Shown: one piece after another, positions 7,877-22,700 of the stretch | How positions within the stretch are numbered: position 1 is the first letter of the stretch | Layout of the letters: each line of letters starts with the position of its first letter | NCBI RefSeq assembly: GCF_005048155.1 | Contig: NZ_SUMB01000001.1 | Location: forward strand, 248,001-312,000 | Source: Streptomyces piniterrae | GTDB lineage: Bacteria; Actinomycetota; Actinomycetes; Streptomycetales; Streptomycetaceae | Direction of reading: 5' to 3' | DNA length: 64,000 bases | Position numbers and translations under genes: made by a program | Notes under the pieces: generated by a model | What the model was told of the DNA's origin: nothing | Seen by the model: the letters and a program-made list of their open reading frames with translations, nothing else | Database searches by the model: none

Positions 7877-9121
7877 TTATGCGGTGGCTTCTTCGACGGT
7901 TTCGGCCGACGGTGCGCGCGGTTTGCGGCCGAATACGGTGAGCACCAGTGCGGCCACGACAAGCGCTGCGCCGGCGGCGACGGGCAGCGAAGGCCCGGAG
8001 AAGTCGAGCAGCACCCCGGTCAGCACCGCACTCAGCGCGCCGCCGCCCGCGGTTGCCGTCGCCATCCAGCCGAACGCCTCCGCCCTGCGGTTCTCCGGGG
8101 ACGCCTCGGCGATCTGCTCGTAGGTGGCCGCCAGAGTCGGCGCGATGGCCGTCCCGCCGAGGAACAGCACCACGACGATCAGCCAGAGGGGCACCGTACC
8201 CAGAACAGGCGGGAGCAGTACGGCGAGCGCGGCCATCCCGGCGGCCATCCCGGCGACCCGCAGCGCCCGGGGCAGTCCCCGGGCAAAGGTGCTCAGCGCG
8301 AACCCGCCGGCCAGCGAGCCGGCCGTCCAACAGGCGGTCAGCACCCCGGCCAAGGCGGGACGGCCGATGTTCTGCGTCCAGGCCACCACCGACAGGTTGA
8401 CGGCGAAGATCGCGGCCGTGACCAGCATCGAGATGGCGACCACCCGGACGAAGGGCCCCTCGGCCAGCAGGGACCGCTGGGCGAGCCGCTCGCCGCGCTC
8501 CGGCAACGGCTCGCCGCCCAGGCCGACGCGGCCGAGCGCGGCGGCGAAGACGAGGGCCGAGACCAGGGCCAGCAGCGCCGTGACACCGACCGCCCAGTAC
8601 GGCCCGGCGACGGCGATGACCAGGGAGGCGAGCAGCGGCCCGATGGTGGTGATCACCTCCGACGCGGTCGCCTCGGCCGTGTAGAGCGCGGGGGTCAGCT
8701 CCGAGCCGACGATCTTGGGCCACACCGCCCGGCTGATCTGCGACACCGGCACGGCACTGAGCCCGGTCACCAGCGCGACGACCACGACCACCGGCCACCC
8801 GGACGCGGGCGCCCTCGCCGCGAGCGTCACGATCACGGCCAGGCCTGTCGCGTAGCCGCCGCCCGTGATCATCAGCAGCCGGCGTGTCGAGCCGCGGTCC
8901 GCCGCCCGTCCGCGCAGGGGCCCGGCCGCGGCCTGTCCCAGGGTCAGTGCGCAGGCGACCAGGCCGACGACGACGTACGACTTGTTCCAGCGCACCAGCA
9001 TCAGCGACAGCGCGATCGGTAGAGCCGACACGTTGAGCCGGCCCAGCATCGACCAGAGGAACAGCTGGGGCAGACCTGGAACCCTCATCAGGTCCTTGAC
9101 GCCACTCATCGGTTGAGACAC
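7877..9121 (-). CDS. MFS exporter
   Basis: Major facilitator superfamily protein of 414 residues with about 12 hydrophobic segments. A GRAADRGSTRR loop between TM2 and TM3 matches the MFS A-motif position. I chose GTG 9121 because AGGAAGG lies 7 nt upstream; an in-frame TTG at 9145 has no such site. It lies between PKS-4 and the hydrolase/P450 pair, with TAGGGG boxes in its upstream gap, and is the only transporter inside the cluster. Export of the polyketide and self-protection is the natural inference; substrate is unknown. Confidence 0.9.
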   Translation of the reverse strand: MSQPMSGVKDLMRVPGLPQLFLWSMLGRLNVSALPIALSLMLVRWNKSYVVVGLVACALTLGQAAAGPLRGRAADRGSTRRLLMITGGGYATGLAVIVTLAARAPASGWPVVVVVALVTGLSAVPVSQISRAVWPKIVGSELTPALYTAEATASEVITTIGPLLASLVIAVAGPYWAVGVTALLALVSALVFAAALGRVGLGGEPLPERGERLAQRSLLAEGPFVRVVAISMLVTAAIFAVNLSVVAWTQNIGRPALAGVLTACWTAGSLAGGFALSTFARGLPRALRVAGMAAGMAALAVLLPPVLGTVPLWLIVVVLFLGGTAIAPTLAATYEQIAEASPENRRAEAFGWMATATAGGGALSAVLTGVLLDFSGPSLPVAAGAALVVAALVLTVFGRKPRAPSAETVEEATA

Positions 9122-9149
9122 GTGGAGCCCTTCCTGGAAGGTCAACGTG

Positions 9150-9205
9150 AGGCCCCTGACTCAACCAGCGCCGGCGACGGGCCAGAACCCCTACGAGCCC
9201 CTAGC
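9150..9205 (-). promoter_or_regulatory. TAGGGG-type repeats between PKS-4 and MFS gene
   Basis: Minus-strand TAGGGG boxes occur at 9188-9193 and 9198-9203 (10 bp apart), and a related GTCAGGGGCC box at 9152-9160. The last closely matches AGTCAGGGGC upstream of PKS-1. They sit 30-85 bp before the MFS start and after the PKS-4 stop, so they probably mark a second promoter for MFS-hydrolase-P450. Function is inference. Confidence 0.5.
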
Positions 9206-9227
9206 TGAACGGTGGTTGTCGAGCCGG

Positions 9228-12200
9228 TCAGAGGGCGTCCAGCCAGTCGTGGACCAGGGCCGCGGTGGCGTCGGCGTTCTCCGCGACGATCGTGCAGTGG
9301 TCACCCGGGACCGTCGCGTCGGTGTGCGGCAGCGGCCAGTGCGTGCGCCACTCCCCGCTGAGCGGAGGGAGCCCGGGATCGCCGGGGATGCACTCCTCGG
9401 GGCGGATGAACAGCGTCGGCGTGGAGACCGGTTGCGGGGTCCAGCCGCGGAACATCCTGCGGTAGGTACCGAGCGCGGTGATCGTCGTGAAGTTCAGCTT
9501 GGTGAACCGCGACCGTCGCTCGTTCACCTCGTACGTCATGGCCTGGCGCAGTGCCACCGACATGCCGTCGGGGAGGTACGTGTCGAGCAGGACCAGTCCC
9601 TGGGCCGGTGCGCCGAGAGCTTCCATGCGGGCCGCGACGCAGTGCGCGAGCCAGCCGCTCGACGAGTACCCCAGCAGTGCGAAGGGCGAGCCGGCCGCGC
9701 ATTGCATGGCCGATTCGGCCAGGACGTCGATGAGCACATCGACGCTCTCGGCCAGCGGTTCGCCTTTCAGGAAGCCCGGCACGGTCACCATGCTCAGATC
9801 CCGTCGGTCACGGAAGAAGCTGGCCAGCCGGACGAACTGCAGGGTCTGCTCCACCGGTGCGAACGGCGGGAAACTGATGACAGCGGGCCCTTGCCCGCCG
9901 GTGGCGAGCCGTACGAAGCGAGTGCCGTCCGGAGCCCCGGAAGCGTCGGAGAAGCGGGCACGCAGGCCCGACGCGCTGCCCAGCAGGTCTTCGACCTCCT
10001 CCATACGCCCCCGCAGCGCGACCTTGCGGTAAATGGCGGCGAAGGACTCGTCAGCCCCGGACACCACGTCCTCGTGCCCCTCACCCGTCTTCTGTGCCGT
10101 CCGGTCCCGGCCCGCGCCGTCGAGTTCGGCGGCCAGGAAGTCGCGTACGGCGGTCACCGTGGGGTGGTCGAAGACGAGCATCGCGGGCAGCGAGAGCCCG
10201 GTGGCGAGGCCCAGCTTGTTGCGCACCTGCACGGCGGAGAGCGAGTCGAAGCCGAGTTCCACCAGGGGCTGGTCCAGGGCGAGGGCGGACGGGTCCGGGT
10301 GACCGAGCACCTCGGCAAGAGTGGCGCGCACCAAGTCGTCCAGGAGGGGCCCCCGTTCGGCCGGCGACAGCCCGGCGAGCCTGCCCCGCAGGTCGTTCCG
10401 GTCCGCGGCGGAGGCGGTCGCCTCCTGCGGACGCCGCGCCCGCACCTGCGGCAGCTCCTCCAGCAACGGGCGCCGACGAGCCGCGCCGTAGCCGGTCATG
10501 AAGAGGTCCCAGTCCATGTCGGCCACTACTGCCGTGGGCTCGTCGGCGTCGAGAACCCGTTCCAGCGAGGCGATAGCCCTGGACGCGGGCATCGGTATCA
10601 AGCCGCGCCGCCGGTACTGCTGTTCGGCCTCGGGAGTGACCATGTGGGAGTCCGCCCACACTCCCCACGCGACGGACGTCGCGGCCAGCCCGCGGCTGCG
10701 GCGCATCTGGGCGAGGGCGTCGAGGTAGGCGTTGCCCGCGGCGTACCCGGCGTAGCGACCGCTGCCCCATACCCCGGAGACGGACGAGAAGAGGACGAAC
10801 AGGTCGATCTCCGCATCGCCGAACACCTCGTCGAGCACTGTGGCGCCGGTGATCTTGGCGGAGTAGACGGTCCGGAACTCCTCCAGACTCATGTCCATGA
10901 GCGCGGTGTTCTGGCCGACGCCCGCGGCGTGGAAGACCGCGCGCACCGGTTCGCCCCTGGCCGCGAGTTCGGCCGCCAGGGCGGACATCCGCGCGTGGTC
11001 CGCGACGTCGGCCGCGACGACGCTTACCCGGGCGCCGGCTTTCTCCAGCTCATCGACGAGTTCGGCGGCCCCGGGCGCGTCGGGCCCGCTGCGGGAGAGC
11101 AGGACGAAGGAGCACTTGGCGCGCTCGGCGAGCCAGCGGGCCACGTGCGCGCCGAGTGATCCGGTGCCGCCGGTGATCAGCACGGTGCCGGACGGGTTCC
11201 AGGCGCGGGCCGCGGGCAGGGCGGGGGCCTGCACCAGCCGGCGCACCAGCACGCCGCTGTCCCGCAACGCCACCTGATCCTCGACCACGTCGCCCGCGAG
11301 GATGCCGGCGAGCCGGCCGGTGGCGCGCTCGCCGAGCCGGACCGGCAGGTCGAGCAGACCGCCCCAGCGGTCAGGGTGTTCGAGGCCGGCGACCAGACCG
11401 AGTCCCCAGCACGCCCCCGCGTGGGCGCTGCGCGGCGCTTCGCCGTCGCTCGTGCCCACCCCGCCCTGGGTCAGGCACCACAGCCGGGCGCCCGTCCCCG
11501 CGTCGCCGAGTGCCTGAAGGAGCGTCAGGAGCGCGTCCGGGTGCTGGATCAGGCTGACGACTCCGGCCAGCATGGGCGCGTCGGCGAGGGCATCGACCAG
11601 CGCTGCCTTCGCTTCCTCGCGGTCGGTCCCGGTCTCCACGATCACCGTGTCGGCGAGGATCCGCGTCAGGACGCGCAGCGCCGCGGCGGTCTCCCCGGTG
11701 TCGTCGCCCGACTGCACCACCACCAGCCAGGTACCCGGAACCTGTGCGACGGACCGGGGCTCGGCCACCGGCTGCCAGGCGATCCGGTAACGCCACGAGT
11801 CGAGCGTGCGCTCCCACCGGGCCTCACGGTGCCACCGGGCCAACGCCGGGAGGGCCGGGGCGAGTTCGGCCGGTGCGCCCAGGCTGGTGAGCGTCTGCTC
11901 GTCCGCCTGCTCGACGGCTGCCCAGAATCGCTCTTCCCGGCTGTTGCGGGCTGCCGGACGGGCGCCGTTCGAGTCGGTGGGGGAGGCTGTGCCGCCGAGC
12001 CAGTACGTCTGCCGCTGGAAGGGGTACGTGGGCAGCGGCACCCGCCGTCCGGTGCCCAGCAGGGCCGGCCAGTCCATCGCCACACCGTGGGCGTGTGCCC
12101 GGCCCGCGGCCTGGAGGAGGGTGAGCGCCTCTGGCTTGTCCCGGCGGGCGGTGGCCACCGCGGGGCGGTCCCCGTCCAGCAGCGGGGTCAGTGCGGCGTC

Positions 12201-14669
12201 CGGGCCCAGTTCGAGAAAGAGGTCGACCGTGGGCATCTTCTGGATCGCGTCGGCGAAGCGTACGGCGTGGCGGGCGTGGTCGAGCCAGTACTCCGCGGAT
12301 GCGAAGGGCCGTGAGCTGTCGGCCGACGGGCTGACCGGGATGGACGGCTCGTGGAAGGTCAGTTCGCCGAGGACCGCCGCGAAGTCGTCGAGCATCGGCT
12401 CCATGAGCGGCGAGTGGAAGGCGTGGCTCACCCTCAACCGGGAGGTACGGCGGCCCTGTTCACGCCAGTAGTCCGCGATCCGCATGACGGCTGCCTCGGC
12501 ACCGGAGACCACGACCGCCTCCGGGCCGTTGACCGCGGCGATCGTGGCCGCGGGCTCTCCCGAGGCGAGGAGTTCGACCTCGACGTCGCTCGCGGCGATC
12601 GCGACCATGGCCCCGCCCTCCGGCAACTGCTGCATCAACCGGCCCCGCGCCACCACCATCCGCGCCGCGTCCGACAACGACAGAACCCCCGACACACACG
12701 CGGCGGCGATCTCCCCCACGGAGTGCCCCGCGAGCACGGAGAACTCCACGCCCCACGACTGCCACAACCGCGCCATCGCCACCTCGAACGCGAACAACGC
12801 CGGCTGTGCGAACTCCGTCCGCTCCAACTGCTCCGCGGGCTCCGACCACATCACCTCCCGCAACGACCGCCCCAACAACGGATCCACCACCGCGCACACC
12901 TCGTCCAGCACCCCGGCGAACACCGGGAAATCCGCGGCCAGTTGACGTCCCATCCCGACGTGCTGAGCGCCTTGGCCGGAGAACACAGCCGCCACACGTC
13001 CGGGGCCCGAGAGCACCGGGGTCACCGACGACAGCGCGTCGAGAAGGGCTTCCCGGGTCTCGCCGACGACGACGGCGCGGTGTTCGAACACGGTCCGCGT
13101 GGTGGCCAATGACCTGGCCACGTCCGTCAGTTCGTCCGCGGGGCGGCGCAGCAGGTGTGCGCGCAGCGCCTCCGCCTGGTCCCGTACCGCCTGCTCCGAC
13201 CGGCCGGAGAGCAGCAGCGGGACCGGACCTTCCGGGGCGGGTTCGTGAACCTCGGGCTCGGCTTCTACCTCTTCGAGGATGACGTGCGCGTTGGTGCCGC
13301 TGATCCCGAAGGAGGAGACCCCGGCCCGGCGCGGGCGTCCCTCGCTCGGCCACGGACGGGACTCGGCCAGCAGCCGGACGGCGCCCGCGCTCCAGTCCAC
13401 CGCTGTGGTCGGGGTCGCCGCGTGCAGGGTCGGCGGCAGGGTGGTGTGCCTCATGGCCTGCACCGTCTTGATGACGCCCAGTACGCCCGACGCGGATTGG
13501 CTGTGCCCGATGTTCGACTTCAGCGAGCCCAGCCAGAGCGGCTTGTCGGGATCCCGCTCCCGGCCATAGGTCGCCAGCAGTGCTTGGGCCTCGATCGGGT
13601 CACCGAGCGTCGTGCCGGTTCCGTGCGCCTCCACGGCGTCGATGTCCCGCGGTTCCAGGCGCGCGCTCGCCAAGGCGTCGAGGATGACACGCTGTTGGGA
13701 AGGACCGTTCGGTGCGGTCAGGCCGTTGGACGCACCGTCCTGGTTGACGGCGGAGCCACGGATCAGGGCAAGGACCTGGTGGCCGTTGCGGTGGGCGTCG
13801 GAGAGCCGCTCCAGGACGAGGACGCCGGAACCCTCGGCCCAGCCGGTGCCGTCGGCGTCGTCGGAAAAGGACTTGCACCGGCCGTCGGCGGCCAGGCCGC
13901 CCTGCTTGGTGAACTCGACGAACACGCTCGGCGCCGCCATCACCGTCACACCGCCGGCCAGTGCCAGGTCGCTCTCGCCACGGCGTAGCGACTGGCAGGC
14001 GAGGTGCAGCGCCACCAGCGAGGACGAGCAGGCCGTGTCGATGGTCAGCGCTGCGCCCTCCAGGCCGAGGGTGTAGGCGATGCGCCCGGACACGAGGGAG
14101 GTGGTGACGCCGATGATGCTGTGGTCCTCGGCGTCGGTGTCCCGGTCGTCGGCGTACATGTTCCAGCCGTAGCCCTGCGTGCCGGCGCCGACATGGACCG
14201 AGGTGCGGCTGCCGCGGAGGTCGGCGGGGAGGATCCCGGCATCCTCAAGGGCCTCCCAGGTCGTTTCCAGCAGGAGCCGTTGCTGCGGGTCCATGCCGAC
14301 CGCTTCACGCGGTGAGATGCCGAAGAACCTCGCGTCGAAGCCGCTCGCGTTGTAGACGAAACCGCCCTCGAGGATCCGGGTGGTGCCGGGCTGTTCGCCC
14401 AGCGGGTCGTAGATCCGCTCGGTGTCCCAGCCGCGGTCGGTGGGGAAGGCCCCGATGGCGTCCGTGCCTGTGGAGACCAGTTCCCACAGCTCGGCCGGGT
14501 TGGTCGCGCCACCGGGCAGCCGACAGCCCATCCCGACGATGGCGACCGGCTCGTTCTCCTCGGCCTCGTACGCGCTGATCCGCTTCTTGGCCTGGCGCAG
14601 CTCGGCGGTGAGTTCGGTGATGAAATGCCGCATCCGTCCGTCGGCGGACGCGCTCTCTTCTTGGGGCAC
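9228..14669 (-). CDS. Type I PKS, final module KS-AT-KR-ACP-TE (PKS-4)
   Basis: Single-module polyketide synthase of 1813 residues that ends the assembly line. Order: short coiled-coil docking region (1-40), KS with Cys214 in [10 protein letters not shown] with Ser650 in GHSVGE and the malonyl-type motif HAFH, KR, ACP with Ser1476 in LGFDSLS, and a C-terminal thioesterase. The KR has the GGTGSLG nucleotide-binding motif, the Ser and Tyr (GYAAGN) of the active site, no LDD, and a Trp eight residues before the Tyr, which marks an A-type KR. The TE has Ser1669 in the variant elbow GYSSSG and His in PGDHCTIV. GTG 14669 is preceded by AAAGG; the open frame upstream overlaps PKS-3 and is not PKS-like. 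The AT-coding segment around 12630-12960 has different codon usage from its surroundings. Confidence 0.96.
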   Translation of the reverse strand: MPQEESASADGRMRHFITELTAELRQAKKRISAYEAEENEPVAIVGMGCRLPGGATNPAELWELVSTGTDAIGAFPTDRGWDTERIYDPLGEQPGTTRILEGGFVYNASGFDARFFGISPREAVGMDPQQRLLLETTWEALEDAGILPADLRGSRTSVHVGAGTQGYGWNMYADDRDTDAEDHSIIGVTTSLVSGRIAYTLGLEGAALTIDTACSSSLVALHLACQSLRRGESDLALAGGVTVMAAPSVFVEFTKQGGLAADGRCKSFSDDADGTGWAEGSGVLVLERLSDAHRNGHQVLALIRGSAVNQDGASNGLTAPNGPSQQRVILDALASARLEPRDIDAVEAHGTGTTLGDPIEAQALLATYGRERDPDKPLWLGSLKSNIGHSQSASGVLGVIKTVQAMRHTTLPPTLHAATPTTAVDWSAGAVRLLAESRPWPSEGRPRRAGVSSFGISGTNAHVILEEVEAEPEVHEPAPEGPVPLLLSGRSEQAVRDQAEALRAHLLRRPADELTDVARSLATTRTVFEHRAVVVGETREALLDALSSVTPVLSGPGRVAAVFSGQGAQHVGMGRQLAADFPVFAGVLDEVCAVVDPLLGRSLREVMWSEPAEQLERTEFAQPALFAFEVAMARLWQSWGVEFSVLAGHSVGEIAAACVSGVLSLSDAARMVVARGRLMQQLPEGGAMVAIAASDVEVELLASGEPAATIAAVNGPEAVVVSGAEAAVMRIADYWREQGRRTSRLRVSHAFHSPLMEPMLDDFAAVLGELTFHEPSIPVSPSADSSRPFASAEYWLDHARHAVRFADAIQKMPTVDLFLELGPDAALTPLLDGDRPAVATARRDKPEALTLLQAAGRAHAHGVAMDWPALLGTGRRVPLPTYPFQRQTYWLGGTASPTDSNGARPAARNSREERFWAAVEQADEQTLTSLGAPAELAPALPALARWHREARWERTLDSWRYRIAWQPVAEPRSVAQVPGTWLVVVQSGDDTGETAAALRVLTRILADTVIVETGTDREEAKAALVDALADAPMLAGVVSLIQHPDALLTLLQALGDAGTGARLWCLTQGGVGTSDGEAPRSAHAGACWGLGLVAGLEHPDRWGGLLDLPVRLGERATGRLAGILAGDVVEDQVALRDSGVLVRRLVQAPALPAARAWNPSGTVLITGGTGSLGAHVARWLAERAKCSFVLLSRSGPDAPGAAELVDELEKAGARVSVVAADVADHARMSALAAELAARGEPVRAVFHAAGVGQNTALMDMSLEEFRTVYSAKITGATVLDEVFGDAEIDLFVLFSSVSGVWGSGRYAGYAAGNAYLDALAQMRRSRGLAATSVAWGVWADSHMVTPEAEQQYRRRGLIPMPASRAIASLERVLDADEPTAVVADMDWDLFMTGYGAARRRPLLEELPQVRARRPQEATASAADRNDLRGRLAGLSPAERGPLLDDLVRATLAEVLGHPDPSALALDQPLVELGFDSLSAVQVRNKLGLATGLSLPAMLVFDHPTVTAVRDFLAAELDGAGRDRTAQKTGEGHEDVVSGADESFAAIYRKVALRGRMEEVEDLLGSASGLRARFSDASGAPDGTRFVRLATGGQGPAVISFPPFAPVEQTLQFVRLASFFRDRRDLSMVTVPGFLKGEPLAESVDVLIDVLAESAMQCAAGSPFALLGYSSSGWLAHCVAARMEALGAPAQGLVLLDTYLPDGMSVALRQAMTYEVNERRSRFTKLNFTTITALGTYRRMFRGWTPQPVSTPTLFIRPEECIPGDPGLPPLSGEWRTHWPLPHTDATVPGDHCTIVAENADATAALVHDWLDAL

Positions 14670-14733
14670 GGGGGAAGCCTTTCGTGGCGGTGCCTGTTCG
14701 GGACATACGGTTGTCGGGCCGGGAGACGGCTCG

Positions 14734-19665
<4,932 letters not shown>

Positions 19666-19726
19666 GGGTGGGCTCCTTGTGTGTTCGGTGGGAGGGCGGC
19701 CGGGCTCGAAGGACGCGGAGCCGGGC

Positions 19727-22700
19727 TCACGCCAGGCCGAGCTCCCGGTCGACGAGCGCGAAGATGTCGTCGTCCGTCTCCGCCTGGTCCGCGGCGTCCT
19801 CCGTGCTCGCTGCCCCGCCGTCGTCGAGCCGCCACAGCAGGGAGCGCAGTCGGGCGGTGACCTGGCTGCGTTCCAGGTCCCGCACGTCAGGGGTGGTGAG
19901 CAGTGCCGTGAGGTGGTCGACGGCCTCGGCCAACGGGGACTTGCTCTCCTGCGACACCATGCGGGTGAGCAGGTGGTGGGCGAGCGCCGACGGCGAGGGA
20001 AGATCGAACAGCAGGGTGGCCGGGAGTTTGAGACCGGTGGCGGAGGCGAGGCGGTTGCGCAGCTCCACAGCGGTGAGGGAGTCGAGCCCGAGGTCCTTGA
20101 ACGGCTGTTCGTCGTCGACCGCCCCGTCCTGACGGTGGCCCAGCACGGCTGCCACGTTCTCGCGTACGACGTCCAGCAGCATCCGGCGGCGCTCGTCCTC
20201 CGACAGCTCCGACAGCCTCGTCCGCAGCGCGGCCCCGGACACCTTGCCGCTCTTCGCCGCGCGGGCCGGTCCCGCGGGTGTGCGGACCACGTCGGCGAGC
20301 ACCGACGGCAACGCTCCTGCGGTGGCGCGGGCCTTGAGCGCGGGCAGGTCGAGACGGACGGGCAGGACCACGGGGCCGTATTCCCCGCCGATCGCCGCGT
20401 CGAACAACGCCAGCCCCTCGGCGGGGGACATCGTGACCAGTCCGGAGCGGTTCAGGCGGTCGACGTGCGTGGTGCCGATCTCGGCGGCCATGCCGGTGGT
20501 GTCGCTCCACAGCCCCCAGCCCAGCGAAAGTCCGGGGAGTCCCTCGGCGCGGCGGCGCTGGGCGACCGCGTCCAGGAAGGCGTTCGCGGCGGCGTAGTTG
20601 CCCTGGCCCGGACCGCCCAAGGTGCCTCCGACGGAGGAGTAGAGCACGAACGCGGCCAGATCCAGGTGACGGGTCAGCCGGTCCAGGACGACGGCGGCAT
20701 CGGCCTTCGGACGCAGTACCGTGTTCAGCCGCTCCGGTGTCAGATCCTCGACGAGACCGTCGTCCAGGACGCCGGCCGTGTGGATCACCGCGGTGAGCGG
20801 ATGGTCGGCGGGGAGCGAGCCGATGAGTTCCTCGACGGCGGGCGAGTCGGCCATGTCGCACGCGGTGGCCGTCACCTGCGCTCCCAACTCGGTCAGCTCG
20901 GCGGCCAGTTCAGCGGCTCCGGGCGCCTGCGGACCACGTCGGCTGGTCAGCAGCAGATGCCGTACCCCGTGCTCGATTACGAGATGACGGGCCAGCAGAC
21001 TGCCCAGTCCTCCCGTACCGCCGGTGACCAGCACGGTTCCCACACTGTCGAAGGGGGTGGGCCGCTCCGCGGCGGCGCGGGCCGGGGTCAGGCGGGGCAC
21101 GTGGGCGACACCACGGCGGATGGCCACCTGGGGTTCCTCGTGGGCGAGTACACCGGGCAGCACGGACCAGGACGCCGGATCGTCGTCGATGTCGGCCACC
21201 AGGACCCGCCCCGGATGCTCGTTCTGCACGGTCCGGACGAGGCCCCAGGCGAGACTGCCCGATTCGTCACCGAGGGGAGGGTGGCCGGCGTCGGGCGTGA
21301 CCGCGCCTCGGGTGAGCAGGAGGAGCCGGGAAGCCTCGAAACGCGTATCCCCCAACCATGTGCGCACGAGGTCGAGGACGGTCGCGGCGTAGTCGTGCGC
21401 CCGCTCGACGAGGTCGGCGGAGTCTTCCGGCGGGCAGCCCGGAGAGTGGGGGAGGAAGCAGGGGACGAGGACCGCTTCGGGCACGGGTACGTCCGTGGCG
21501 TCGAGGGCGGCGGCGAGCGTCGGGAGACTCGTGTAGTGGCTCAGCTCGACGCCCTTGACGTCGTACCCGTCGGGCTCGGCGTCTCCGATCAGCGCCCAGG
21601 TCCGCGCCGCGGAGCCCTCCGCGCCTTCGGGCAGCTCCTTCACGGGCCACTCCACCGTGTACAGAGACGTGGCGTCGGCGCCGGGGGGCCGCAACTGCTC
21701 CTGGGCCACCGGACGTAGGGCGAGTTCACCGACGGTCGCGACGGGCCGGCCCGTACCGTCGGCCAGCTCCAGGCTGACGCTGCTCGGCCCGGTGCCCCGG
21801 ACCCGTACGCGCAGCGCGTCGGCCCCCGAGGCGTGCAGCCGTACCCCGCTCCAGGAGAACGGCAGGTGGGCCTGGCCCGTGTGCAGGATCGCGCCGGGCA
21901 GGGCGAGGGAATGCAGGGCGGCGTCCAGCAGTGCGGGGTGCAGCGTGAACCGCTCCACGTCGGACAGCAGGGGGAGATCGATGTCGGCGTAGAAGTCCTC
22001 GCCGAGCCGCCAGGCGGCCCGCAGTCCCCGGAACGACGGTCCGTAGTCGACGCCTCCCTCGGCCAGGCGGAGGTAGAGGTCGTCGACAGGGACGGGGACG
22101 GCCCCGGTCGGCGGCCAGACTTCCGAAGAGGTGGCCGGCTCCTCCTGCGGGCCGGTGGCCAGCAGCCCGGTGGCGTGGCGCGTCCACGCGGGGTGCGGGT
22201 CGCCGTCCTGCGGCCGCGAGTGGATCGTGATCGCGCGCTGCCCGGAGTCCTGGGCCGTGCCGACCAGGACCTGCACGGAGCGGGCTCCCTGTTCGGGGAG
22301 GATCAGCGGACTCTCCAGCGTGAGCTCCTCGACCTGGTTGCAGCCCGCGTGCTCGGCGGCGGTCAGGGCCATGTCCAGCAGCCCCGCGCCGGGCACCAGC
22401 ACCACGCCCAGCACGGCGTGGTCGGCGAGCCAGGCATGGTCCCGCAGCGAAAGGCTGCCGGTGAGGACGACACCATCCGTGCCCGGTAGCGCGGTCTCCG
22501 CCGGCAGGAGCGGATGGCCGATGCCGGTCAGGCCGGTGCCCGCGACATCGGTCTCCGCCACGCCGTCGAGCCAGTGGCGCTCCCGCTGGAAGGCGTAGGT
22601 GGGCAGGTCCGGCAACTCGACGGACGGCGTGGTCGCGGCGGGCCAGCGGACGGGGATGCCACGGGCGTGCAGCCGGGCCAGCGCCGTCAGAAACGTGGAC

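Noticed and set aside
6789..9164. One 791-codon frame joining the hydrolase and the MFS region.
   Set aside because: The first ~480 residues are a frame-shadow of the MFS gene; the hydrolase has its own ATG and ribosome binding site at 7709.
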